From contig CAYWSL010000004.1 of NCBI GenBank assembly GCA_964460665.1, forward strand, positions 1 to 64,000: DNA of 64,000 nucleotides, given 5' to 3'. Source of the DNA: K23-9 sp964460665. GTDB taxonomy: Bacteria; Planctomycetota; Planctomycetia; Pirellulales; Pirellulaceae. The notes below the pieces were generated by a model that saw nothing but the letters and a program-made list of their open reading frames with translations, had not been told where the DNA came from and searched no databases. Positions 45,023 to 53,406 of this stretch are shown in pieces (position 1 is the first letter of the stretch; each line of letters opens with the position of its first letter). Made by a program: the position numbers and the translations under genes.

Positions 45023-46617
45023 GAACTGCGTTCCCAGCTAGTGCCTTCTTTCTTGTCCAGCAGTGCGACGCCAAGGTCGGTCAAGCGATCGCGGATCGCA
45101 TCACCAGTGGCGTAGTCTTTTCGTTCACGAGCTTCTTTTCGCAGATCGATCAACAGATGCACGACGTTATCTAGCAAGTCAGCATCGCCACCGTCCCCGC
45201 CAGATCGCGTGGTCGGTTTGACGAAAATGCCTAGCACGTTGGCTAGGTCACGCATTACCGTTGCGGCACGAATCAGCGAAGCAACCGCTGGTTGGCTGGT
45301 GTCAGCGCCGTTGCCAATCGAGTGTTGGTCGATGTGGCGGTTCATTGCACGCAGTGCATCAAACAGCATGCTGACCGCGCTACCGGTGTTGAAGTCGTCG
45401 TCCATCGCGTCCAAGAACTTTTGGCGGACGGTTTTGATTTCCACCAGCAGTTCGTCGTTGCCTGGATCGAAGTCGCCTTCGTCACGTGTTCGCACGGTCG
45501 GTAAATCGTAAAACGAACCGTTCGTGATTTCCTCGAACCGATCAAAGAATCGGTAGAAGCCCTCTAGCGATGTGCCTGCTTCGGCCAAGGCATCAGGCCC
45601 GTACATGATCGTGGAACGATAGTGGCTGCGCAGCAGGAAGAACCGGATTCGTTCCCCGGTTTGTTGGCGAATCAAGTCGGACAGCCCACCTGCGCCTTTA
45701 CTGCGACTGATTTTTCCAGCCGAGGCTTCTTCGGGCGATTCTTCGCGGTCGTTCTTGCCGCCTAGTTTTCCTTTTCCGCTTTCGGCACTCATCAGACCGT
45801 TGTGCATCCAGTACTTCACCATCGGTTTGTCGTGGCAGCAACTGCTTTGAGCAAGTTCGTTTTCGTGATGGGGAAACAGCAAGTCCAAGCCACCACCGTG
45901 AATGTCAAAGCTGTCGCCCAGAATTTCGTGGCTCATCGCCGAGCACTCGATGTGCCAACCAGGTCGGCCTTTGCCCCACGGGCTGTCCCAAGCGACATCG
46001 CCTTCTTTGGCGCTTTTCCACAATGCGAAGTCGCCGGGCGAACGTTTCTTTGCTGCCGCCCCACCGCCTTCGCCTTGTTGGTCGTCGACACTGCGATTGG
46101 AAAGTTGTCCGTAGTTTGGGTCTTTGTTGACATCAAAGAATACGTCGCCATCGACCGCGTAGGCGAAGTCCTTTTTCTCTAGGTCTTCGATGAAGCGAAT
46201 GATGTGCGACATGTGATCGGTCGCGCGAGGCAAGTGGTCGATCTGGTTGACGCCCAGCTCTTTCAAATTCGCCAAGTAATCAGCCGTCATCTCGACGGCG
46301 ATTTGGCTCATCGGGATCCCGCGTTCTTTGCTCTTGTTGATCAGCTTGTCGTCGACATCGGTGATGTTCACGACCCAGGTTACGTCGTACCCGCTGTATC
46401 GCAGGTAGCGTTTGATGGTGTCAAAGATCACAGGTCCAACCATGTGGCCGATGTGCGATTCGGCATAGACGGTTGGTCCGCACAAGTAGATTCCGACATG
46501 TGGCGGATTCAGGGGCGCGAATGGTTCTTTGGTCTTGGTAAGCGTGTTGTAAACACGGATGTCCGATTGCGGCGTCGACACGTTGGAAGAACTCTTGGGG
46601 GCAGTCGCGGTGCTCAT
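45019..46617 (-). CDS. cysS: Cysteinyl-tRNA synthetase with an insertion before the KMSKS loop
   Basis: 532 residues (E. coli has 461). Class I enzyme with YLCGPTVYAESHIGHMVG, where Cys46 is a zinc ligand and SHIGH is 54-58, and GRPGWHIECSAMSHEIL plus GGLDLLFPHHENELAQ for the other zinc residues. The KMSKS loop reads KISRS and is separated from MHNGLM by about 30 extra charged residues (SAESGKGKLGGKNDREE...). An N-terminal leader of about 20 Ser/Thr residues precedes the core. The stop overlaps ruvC. Confidence 0.95.
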   Translation of the reverse strand: MSTATAPKSSSNVSTPQSDIRVYNTLTKTKEPFAPLNPPHVGIYLCGPTVYAESHIGHMVGPVIFDTIKRYLRYSGYDVTWVVNITDVDDKLINKSKERGIPMSQIAVEMTADYLANLKELGVNQIDHLPRATDHMSHIIRFIEDLEKKDFAYAVDGDVFFDVNKDPNYGQLSNRSVDDQQGEGGGAAAKKRSPGDFALWKSAKEGDVAWDSPWGKGRPGWHIECSAMSHEILGDSFDIHGGGLDLLFPHHENELAQSSCCHDKPMVKYWMHNGLMSAESGKGKLGGKNDREESPEEASAGKISRSKGAGGLSDLIRQQTGERIRFFLLRSHYRSTIMYGPDALAEAGTSLEGFYRFFDRFEEITNGSFYDLPTVRTRDEGDFDPGNDELLVEIKTVRQKFLDAMDDDFNTGSAVSMLFDALRAMNRHIDQHSIGNGADTSQPAVASLIRAATVMRDLANVLGIFVKPTTRSGGDGGDADLLDNVVHLLIDLRKEARERKDYATGDAIRDRLTDLGVALLDKKEGTSWERSS

Positions 46618-46756
46618 GCTTCGCGTTGGGTTGGAGAGTGAAAAACTGCGTCGGGCCGGATTGGCAGCCGCAGTACGCTATACCCAAGAGATTATACGGG
46701 CGCTGAAGGTTCTGTCAGAGGGCGATTTTGGCCCCGCGAATCAGCTGTCTTTTTGA

Positions 46757-47188
46757 TTATTCGGGCATCCGAGCGACCTTGATAGTCTGGCCTGGCGAAT
46801 TTCTGACCGCAGCGACCAGCGATCCGTCAGGCGAAATCGCCAGCACGTTCCGGGCCCGGCTTGTTTGGAAATCGATTGAACCGATCTGAGCACTCTCGCT
46901 TACATCCCATATATCGACCGTGCCTTCGGCCCCCGAAGCCAAAAGTCGGTTACTGTCGGGGTGAAAAATCAAACCCCGAATGATGCTGCCGGTTCCTTTC
47001 AGCGTTGCCCGAACGTCGCCCGTTTTGGGATCGATCACCCAGATTTCACGATGCCGGCTGATCGCTAAGTGCTTGCCATCGGGCGAGAAGGCCGCCGCCA
47101 TGGATGATCCGCGTTTCCACGATCGTATGTTGGAGACGTTTCCCGAAGGCAGGTCGATGGTGGCAACGCGTTCGCCGTCGGTCACCAT
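46757..47188 (-). pseudogene. Truncated WD40-repeat gene remnant
   Basis: 143 codons from ATG at 47188. It has about three WD40 blades (AAAFSPDGKHLAISRHREIWVID, then GLIFHPDSNRLLASGAEGTVDIWD, then VLAISPDGSLVAAV), too few for a closed propeller. The frame is open upstream to beyond 47278 but loses WD40 character (QRLPGEFAARSASSKV). It is most simply the 3' end of a decayed gene. A WD40-like stretch on the opposite strand (about 47207-47290) abuts it. Confidence 0.55.
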
Positions 47189-47453
47189 GTCGGGCACGAA
47201 CGAGAAGTGGAAAGTCTTGCGGTGAATCGAAACGCCAACTTTGCTGCTAGCGGATCGCGCGGCAAACTCACCTGGCAATCGCTGAAAGACGGCAACCCAA
47301 CTTCGCGGCGTGATCGCATTCCAACCGAGAGAGATTTGCTGGATTCGTCCCCTACTTACTGGGCGGCGCGGCAGAAACCTGGGGCTCGCGCCCCAGTGTT
47401 ACGTTGCATCGCTGCTGGTTCTTGGCTGCGTTGGATGACGAATTCGCGGCGGT

Positions 47454-48290
47454 CTATTTTCCGTTTAGATTCCAGTCGTAATCTAAGTGGGACACGCTGA
47501 CGCTGTTTTGTAAGGCAGCATTCTGAGCGGTGGCATTAGGAAGCCATCCCGCTATTCGGCGCAGTTGGCTTGCTTGGTCGTTGCCAAAGTCAGAGCCGAA
47601 CCAGTCCATGATCGCTGACATGTAGAACCGGTTGTTTGCCGTGTCGTGGCGAAAATTGCGTGAACGCGAGAAGAAGTCTTTCGCGTTGGTTTCCAACTGA
47701 TTGGCAACTTCGCGGCTCGTGTACGCTTCATTTAGTAGTCGTGGGCAGCCAATCGAAGCGCAGACGATTGCAAAGTGAATCCGCGGCTCATTCATCTTGC
47801 GCAAAATTTTGTGTTCCATCGAATCCAACGAGTACGGTTTGCCGCCGACGTACAGCTGCAGGTCGTGCCAAATGTTGTAGCCAGCCAGTTTGGCTGTGTG
47901 GTTGCGAATGCTGGTCGTCGGATGCACACGCAAGATTCCGTGAACGGTGACCGCATTGTAGGCATTGATCCAGAAAGCCAACTGAGCATTTCGCTTGGAT
48001 GCAACGTTTGGGTTCGCCGTCGAAAGCAACTGAATGTATCCGTTCAGGGCTTGCACATCGTTTGCGTTTGCTTTCAAAGCGCGGTAGTTCACCATCCCAT
48101 CTTTGTCGACGTACTTTTTCAGGATCGCGTTCCACGTAGCGTGATCGATTTGGTCCATCGATACGTTCTGTGCCGATGGCTGTCCAACGTAGACGGGTTT
48201 CCCGGCACGAACCGTCGTCGTGGCGAAGGTGCTGATTACAACAAAAACAGCGATCAACAAATTGCGTGAGTGAAAAGCAGTAGACATCAT
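47454..48290 (-). CDS. Secreted DUF547 protein
   Basis: 278 residues. Signal peptide (LLIAVFVVISTFATTTVRA) then a DUF547 domain: VNYRALKAN, FWINAYNAVTVHGIL, LDSMEHKILR, HFAIVCASIGCPRLLNEAYT and LSWIMDWF-like AIMDWFGSDFG. The conserved Asn-Ala-Tyr and Ser-x-Gly-Cys-Pro residues are present. The family is presumed extracytoplasmic and may be peptidase-like; its function is not established. ATG at 48290 or the next codon can be the start (AAAGGA upstream). Confidence 0.88.
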   Translation of the reverse strand: MMSTAFHSRNLLIAVFVVISTFATTTVRAGKPVYVGQPSAQNVSMDQIDHATWNAILKKYVDKDGMVNYRALKANANDVQALNGYIQLLSTANPNVASKRNAQLAFWINAYNAVTVHGILRVHPTTSIRNHTAKLAGYNIWHDLQLYVGGKPYSLDSMEHKILRKMNEPRIHFAIVCASIGCPRLLNEAYTSREVANQLETNAKDFFSRSRNFRHDTANNRFYMSAIMDWFGSDFGNDQASQLRRIAGWLPNATAQNAALQNSVSVSHLDYDWNLNGK

Positions 48291-48606
48291 CAAGTCCTTT
48301 TTGGGTGAGCGTTCAATCAGAAGATAGCCAGATAGGCGAATGAGCCGCCAGATCCATCCACAGCGGATCAGCTGTATTAATGGGATTCGGACATGAAAAA
48401 CGTGAACCTCTCCCCTGCCCCGCCCTTCTATTGTGCGATGCCATGTTTGGCAGATTTGTGGTTAGCAGCACCCTGGTTTTGCTTGTTGTACAAAAAAGAT
48501 CGCGGCTGTAGATGCCCTGAAGCGATTGGGTGCTCGTCTGCCACATTCCACTTTTGGATTCACGCACGCTTGTAGCGAAGGCGTAATCCGGGAGACTCTA
48601 TTTTTC
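48291..48606. other. Divergent intergenic region DUF547 / EF-Tu-like gene
   Basis: About 315 bp. No tRNA, although tuf genes often follow tRNAs. No clear promoter or repeat was recognised. Confidence 0.4.
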
Positions 48607-49782
48607 ATGAACAAGATTCATGTCAACGTTGGTACCATCGGTCACATTGACCACGGTAAAACTACTCTGACGACAGCCATCCTTGCCGTGCAAGCGGCGA
48701 AGGGTCTGGCACAAGTCAAGTCGTACCAGGACATCGCCAAGGGCGGGATCCAGCGCGACGCAACCAAGACCGTGACGATCATCTCCAGTCACGTCAGCTA
48801 CGAAAGCGATGCGCGCGAGTATGCACACATCGACTGTCCAGGCCACGCCGATTACATCAAGAATATGATTACCGGTGCGGCACAGATGGACGGCGCTGTG
48901 TTGTTGCTTTCGGCCGTTGACGGGCCGATGCCACAAACGCGTGAACACATTCTGCTGGCTAGGCAGGTCGGTGTGCCCGAACTGGTCGTGTTTGTCAACA
49001 AATGCGACTTGGTCGACGACCCCGAACTGATCGAGCTGGTCGAACTGGAAGCACGTGACTTGTTGGACGCGTACGGTTTCGATTCGCAGAACGTTCCGTT
49101 CATTCGTGGCAGTGCCAAAGGCGCTGCGGATCATCCCAGCGATCCTGAACACAACGCTTGTATCGAAGAGCTATTGGCAGCGATGGACGGGCACTTTCCC
49201 GATCCAAAGCGTGACGCCGAGAAGCCATTCCTGATGCATGTCGAAGGCGTTCATACGATCCCAGGTCGTGGCACCGTTGCCACGGGCATGATCGATCGCG
49301 GGACGATTCACTTGGGCGACACAGTCGAAATTTTGGGGTTGGGTGGAACGGTCGAAACGGTTTGCACCGGCATCGAATCGTTTCACAAGCCGCAAAAGCA
49401 GGCTGTCGCTGGCGAAAACGTTGGCATGTTGCTGCGTGGCGTAAAGTCCGACGGCGTGCAGCGTGGTCAAGTCATCGCTGCGCCGCGATCGATCGACACG
49501 TATCAGTCGTTTCGCGGCGAAGTGTACGTGTTGGGAAAAGATGAAGGTGGGCGTCATACGCCGATCTTTGCCGGTTACAAACCGCAGTTCTTTTTCCAGA
49601 CCACGGATGTGACCGGAGCGGTCGCGTTGCCCGGTGGAACGGACATGGTGCTGCCAGGCGACAATGCCGTCTTGCATGTGCAGTTGGATAAATCCGTTGC
49701 ACTGGATGTTGGCAGCCGTTTCGCAATCCGCGAAGGCGGTCGCACAGTCGGCAGTGGCGTCGTCACCGAACTGATCGGCTGA
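48607..49782 (+). CDS. Divergent EF-Tu-like translational GTPase
   Basis: 391 residues. All G motifs are present: GHIDHGKT (G1), DCPGH (G3), NKCD (G4) and GSAKG (G5). Domains II and III are complete, ending in RFAIREGGRTVGSGVVTELIG. It differs from canonical EF-Tu in switch I: where most EF-Tu have ERxRGITI, this protein has RDATKTVTI, losing the Arg-Gly. It stands alone, not near fus, rpsL or ribosomal genes, so it is probably a paralogue rather than the main tuf. It could still be a functional EF-Tu, or serve a special tRNA or stress role. Confidence 0.88.
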   Translation: MNKIHVNVGTIGHIDHGKTTLTTAILAVQAAKGLAQVKSYQDIAKGGIQRDATKTVTIISSHVSYESDAREYAHIDCPGHADYIKNMITGAAQMDGAVLLLSAVDGPMPQTREHILLARQVGVPELVVFVNKCDLVDDPELIELVELEARDLLDAYGFDSQNVPFIRGSAKGAADHPSDPEHNACIEELLAAMDGHFPDPKRDAEKPFLMHVEGVHTIPGRGTVATGMIDRGTIHLGDTVEILGLGGTVETVCTGIESFHKPQKQAVAGENVGMLLRGVKSDGVQRGQVIAAPRSIDTYQSFRGEVYVLGKDEGGRHTPIFAGYKPQFFFQTTDVTGAVALPGGTDMVLPGDNAVLHVQLDKSVALDVGSRFAIREGGRTVGSGVVTELIG

Positions 49783-49783
49783 G

Positions 49784-49840
49784 GCGCAAAGTAAATCGGC
49801 CGCCGAAGAATAGTTCTTTGGCGGCCGATTCCGTTGCGCA
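49784..49840 (+). terminator. Long perfect hairpin after the EF-Tu-like gene
   Basis: AATCGGCCGCCGAAGAA (49794-49810) pairs with TTCTTTGGCGGCCGATT (49814-49830) over 17 bp with one G-U, around a 3-nt loop. GCGCAA and TTGCGC extend it outside. It begins right after the stop. There is no T run, so it may end transcription or protect the mRNA 3' end. Confidence 0.7.
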
Positions 49841-49848
49841 AGTCGTTC

Positions 49849-50005
49849 TATTTCACGATCGGGCTATTTCACGATNNNNNNNNNNNNNNNNNNNNNNNNN
49901 NNNNNNNNNNNNNNNNNNNNNNNNNNNNNNNNNNNNNNNNNNNNNNNNNNNNNNNNNNNNNNNNNNNNNNNNNNNCTATTTCACGATCGGGCTATTTCAC
50001 GATTG
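49849..50005. repeat. 16-bp tandem repeat CTATTTCACGATCGGG around a 100-N gap
   Basis: Two copies (the second partial) precede the gap at 49876-49975 and two follow it, with identical phase. The number of units inside is unknown. It lies between the EF-Tu-like gene and the next minus-strand gene. Confidence 0.85.
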
Positions 50006-50025
50006 GGGTGCGATCGCGTTTGGGT

Positions 50026-50466
50026 CTAGTTGCCACAGCCCGAGAAGCCGTAGCTAGGGTACGAGTAGCGTCGCGTCCAATGGCTGCGTCTCGGGACGTA
50101 ACTGGATCGTTGCTGATAAATCACAGGCTGCGAGTAGCACGAAGAAGTTCCCGACGAGTATGTCGGCTGGGAGTACACTGGGTAGCTCGACGTGATTTGA
50201 GGTGACGAGTAAACCTGCGTGGGTGCCGAATAGGAGGGTGCCGAGTAAGTAGGAGCGGCTACTTGTGGGAACGACTGAACAGGGGCCGAAAAGCTTGGAG
50301 CCGATTGAATAGGGGCAGCCGATTGAATAGGGGCAGCCGATTGAACTGGTGCCGACTGAATAGCGGGGCTAGGAGAGAAGCCGCCACGGGTCCCACTCTG
50401 TGCTTGGGATACCGATGGGAGGAACAAACAGGCGATACCGGCAACTGCTAGGGCTCGAAGAAACAT
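50026..50466 (-). CDS. Small secreted Ser/Pro/Gln-rich protein
   Basis: 146 residues. Signal peptide (FLRALAVAGIACLFLPSVSQAQ), then low-complexity Ser/Pro/Ala/Gln/Tyr repeats. The repeat AAPIQS/SAPIQS is encoded by 18-bp units at about 50300-50350. The tail is basic and aromatic (SHWTRRYSYPSYGFSGCGN). Function unknown; an envelope or matrix protein is plausible. Confidence 0.75.
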   Translation of the reverse strand: MFLRALAVAGIACLFLPSVSQAQSGTRGGFSPSPAIQSAPVQSAAPIQSAAPIQSAPSFSAPVQSFPQVAAPTYSAPSYSAPTQVYSSPQITSSYPVYSQPTYSSGTSSCYSQPVIYQQRSSYVPRRSHWTRRYSYPSYGFSGCGN

Positions 50467-50881
50467 TTTAATTCTCTTGGGTTAGTTTGGGAGTGTTCCC
50501 GCTTTACACGATGGCGCGATTGGAGGCGGAATCTGCTCGGATAATAGGAGGCTCAAGCGACTTCAGAATAGAATGCTCGGCTGGCCGTAAAGTCCGCCAA
50601 AGCTCGTCCAATTTCCCTCGGCTTAGATAGAAAATCGCTACACTACGTCTAACCAGATCAATTTGACTCAACCAAGAAACCGTTCGGCGTGTTCTTCCGC
50701 CGATTGGGGGAGTAGCTGGCGGTTGGTGGAAGACGGCACCCATTAAAAAGGACGGGTCTGTGTCGCCACACTGAAGGATCTGTGTCGCCACATTTTCGTG
50801 ATTGACCCCGTCATGCGTGATGTGTGATGGTAGCCGCAGCGGGAATCCTAAACGATCAAAACGTAGCCCATCGAAACCAAT
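50467..50881. other. Intergenic region with a 22-bp direct repeat
   Basis: About 415 bp. TCTGTGTCGCCACA occurs at 50757-50770 and 50779-50792 (unit 22 bp). A 140-codon minus-strand frame (50929-50504) has no recognisable family and overlaps the start of the next gene, so I do not call it. Confidence 0.45.
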
Positions 50882-51700
50882 ATGAACCAAGTTCAATCGA
50901 CACCAGACGTCAATTCGGCTTTGCAGCAAACCGTTGTGATCATCCCAGCTCGCAACGAAGGCCAGTCAATTGGACTGGTGCTGAAGGAGCTTCCGGAAGT
51001 GGCGGCCGTCATCGTGGTCAACAACGGATCGACAGATGAAACGGCCGAAGTCGCCGAGCAATTTGGTTGCGTCGTTGTTGATGAACCCATACCAGGTTAC
51101 GGCCGAGCTTGCTTGACCGGAATGAGCATGCTGCAGTCGATGGTCGCAAACGGGCTGGTCGACGCAAGCTACGTGGGTTTCATCGACGCCGACTACAGCG
51201 ACCACCCGCAGGAACTGGTTGGCATGATGGAAACGATGTGTGATCAAACGACTGAAGCAGGTCGCGTGGACTTTGTTCTTGGCTCAAGAATGATTGGTAA
51301 ACGCGAACAAGGCGCGATGCCGCCGCAAGCGATGTTTGGCAATTGGCTGGCTTGCAACCTGATGCGGTTGATTTGGCGCACCAAGTACACCGACCTGGGG
51401 CCTTTTCGCGTGATTCGCTACGACAAGCTGATGGCGCTGGGCATGCAAGACTTGAATTTTGGCTGGACCATCGAGATGCAGATCAAGGCCACATTGGCGG
51501 GGCTTGTGATCAAAGAAGTGCCTGCTCAGTACCGTCGTCGGATCGGTGTCAGCAAGATCAGCGGAACCGTGACTGGAACTTTCAAAGCGGGATACAAAAT
51601 TCTGTACACAATTGCTAAGTTCGCAGTCAAAACAAAGCGTCCCAAGCAGGTTCCGATGTGCTGCACACTAACCAGAACAAGTGCCCGAAAAGTTGCGTGA
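50882..51700 (+). CDS. Family 2 glycosyltransferase (polyprenyl-phosphate type)
   Basis: 272 residues. GT-A fold with VVIIPARNEGQSIGLVL at the start, VNNGSTDETAEVA, and the metal-binding FIDADYSDHP (DxD). FRVIRYDKL and GWTIEMQIKA match the dolichyl/undecaprenyl-phosphate glucosyl- or mannosyltransferase group. It lacks the C-terminal membrane helices, but the next gene is a membrane protein that could use its product. The end has a basic tail (KTKRPKQV). Confidence 0.9.
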   Translation: MNQVQSTPDVNSALQQTVVIIPARNEGQSIGLVLKELPEVAAVIVVNNGSTDETAEVAEQFGCVVVDEPIPGYGRACLTGMSMLQSMVANGLVDASYVGFIDADYSDHPQELVGMMETMCDQTTEAGRVDFVLGSRMIGKREQGAMPPQAMFGNWLACNLMRLIWRTKYTDLGPFRVIRYDKLMALGMQDLNFGWTIEMQIKATLAGLVIKEVPAQYRRRIGVSKISGTVTGTFKAGYKILYTIAKFAVKTKRPKQVPMCCTLTRTSARKVA

Positions 51701-53354
51701 GAGTTTCGGTGTGAACAATTCGCAGCCATTCTACGCTCGGCACGGCCTAGCCTGTCTGATCGGACTCGCTTGTCTTCAGGCCGCGCTCTATCTCGGATTG
51801 CTGGGACTCAGTCGTCAGTTTCAACTTTCGGTTGAAGAAACGACACGTCCGATTCTCGCCGTTTTGGCTTTGCTGGCGTTGCTATTCGTCAGTTACCTGG
51901 GAAGTCTTTGGTTGGTCATTCGCCTGCCGTCTACCAAAGGGTTGGTCGGCGGTCTGTTTGCATTCGCGGTGTTGATCCGCATCATCATGCTGTTTTCGCA
52001 GCCGATTCAGGAAGTGGATCTGTACCGATACATCTGGGATGGCAGCGTATCGAACCAGGGTGTCAGTCCCTATCGATATCCGCCAAGCACGGTGATGGGC
52101 ACTTTTAATGCGAGGATTGACGACAATGACATTGGCGACCGAGATCTGGCGAAGCTTGTTTCGCAGATCCAGTCCAAGCCCGGCCTTCGCGATGTGCTAA
52201 GTCACGTTCACTTTGCCGAGGTACCAACGGTCTACCCGCCCGTTAGCCAAGTGGTCTTTCGTATCAGCGACTTTCTGACACCCAGTCGAGCCGACATTAC
52301 GCTTCGATTGCGAGTGATGAAGTTTGTGATCGTCTTGTTTGACATCGGCGTGATGTTCTTTTTGTGGCTGCTGCTGCGGTCCGTTGATTTTCACCCTGGT
52401 TGGTCGATCGCCTATGGGTGGTCACCATTGGTGATCAAGGAGTTTGCGAACAGTGGTCACTTGGATTCGATCGCGGTCTTTTTGATGATGGCCGCCCTGG
52501 TGGTCCTGGTTAGCCAGTTCAAAAAGCAGTGGTTGTCGGTCGGCGGAAGTGCAGCTCTGTTGGCATCTGCTTTCGGGGCGAAGTTGTTTCCGATCGTACT
52601 GGCACCGTTGTTTGCCGTTTTCGTCTGGCGTCAAATCGGATTGAAGTGGGCAGCTATCTGGTGCGTTGTGTTTGTCATGACCGCTGGTTTTGTCATGTTG
52701 CCGCTGATGCGGTCGCATGAAGTGCCGCAGCAAGCAGAAATCGCCAATCCATCTGAAGACGAACTTCGCGGCTTTAAGCTGTTCTTAAGTCGCTGGGAGA
52801 TCAACGATGTGATCTTCATGGCAGTTCAAGAAAACATTCGGCCTGATGGGGCCGTGGCGAATCAACCCAAGTTGTGGTTTGTGGTCACCCCGAACCGTTT
52901 TCGTGTGAGCGTGACAAATTCACTCTCGACATGGTTTGCGGGCGATGTCGAACGAACGCCATTTCTGGCCACACGTTTGTTCTTGACGATGGTTTTCGGC
53001 GGGATCGTTCTGCTGCGTCTGTATCGAACGTGGAACGACGAATCGACACTTCTTGAGTCAGCGTTTCTGATTGTTGCTTGGTTTTGGCTGTTACTGCCGA
53101 CGCAGAATCCGTGGTATTGGACGTGGGCGCTTCCGCTGGTTGCGTTCACGCGAAATCGATCATGGCTGTTGCTGTCTGGGTTGGCGCTAATCTACTACTC
53201 TCGGTTTTGGTTTCAGTACCATTTTGAATCGATTGGTGATTGGGGCGGTTATCAAGGGGTGTTGATTTTCGACTTCATCGTTGTCTGGTTCGAGTTTTTG
53301 CCGTTCTTCGTCTTGTTGCTGGGTAGTTGGGTTTGGCCACGAAAAACGGTGTGA
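51681..53354 (+). CDS. Multi-pass membrane glycosyltransferase-like protein (GT-C type)
   Basis: 557 residues with about 10-12 predicted membrane segments. After the first two helices it has EVDLYRYIWDGSVSNQGVSPYRYPP, the D-x-Y-R-Y-x-W-D-G pattern near the first loop of GT87/mannosyltransferase-like polyprenol-dependent enzymes. The start is uncertain: GTG at 51681 overlaps the upstream gene by 20 bp, and GTG at 51711 has GAGAG at good spacing. The neighbouring GT2 probably supplies the lipid-linked sugar, giving a two-gene unit that modifies an extracytoplasmic acceptor. Confidence 0.82.
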   Translation: MPEKLRESFGVNNSQPFYARHGLACLIGLACLQAALYLGLLGLSRQFQLSVEETTRPILAVLALLALLFVSYLGSLWLVIRLPSTKGLVGGLFAFAVLIRIIMLFSQPIQEVDLYRYIWDGSVSNQGVSPYRYPPSTVMGTFNARIDDNDIGDRDLAKLVSQIQSKPGLRDVLSHVHFAEVPTVYPPVSQVVFRISDFLTPSRADITLRLRVMKFVIVLFDIGVMFFLWLLLRSVDFHPGWSIAYGWSPLVIKEFANSGHLDSIAVFLMMAALVVLVSQFKKQWLSVGGSAALLASAFGAKLFPIVLAPLFAVFVWRQIGLKWAAIWCVVFVMTAGFVMLPLMRSHEVPQQAEIANPSEDELRGFKLFLSRWEINDVIFMAVQENIRPDGAVANQPKLWFVVTPNRFRVSVTNSLSTWFAGDVERTPFLATRLFLTMVFGGIVLLRLYRTWNDESTLLESAFLIVAWFWLLLPTQNPWYWTWALPLVAFTRNRSWLLLSGLALIYYSRFWFQYHFESIGDWGGYQGVLIFDFIVVWFEFLPFFVLLLGSWVWPRKTV

Positions 53355-53406
53355 AGCAAGTCGCTTCACACCGCGTCGTGATCCTCAATTCATTCGCTCG
53401 GGTCGT

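Noticed and set aside
47775..48269. Plus-strand frame opposite DUF547
   Set aside because: Antisense to an intact, conserved DUF547 protein with a signal peptide.
50504..50929. Minus-strand 141-codon frame
   Set aside because: It overlaps the start of the GT2 gene and has no recognisable domain or ribosome-binding site.
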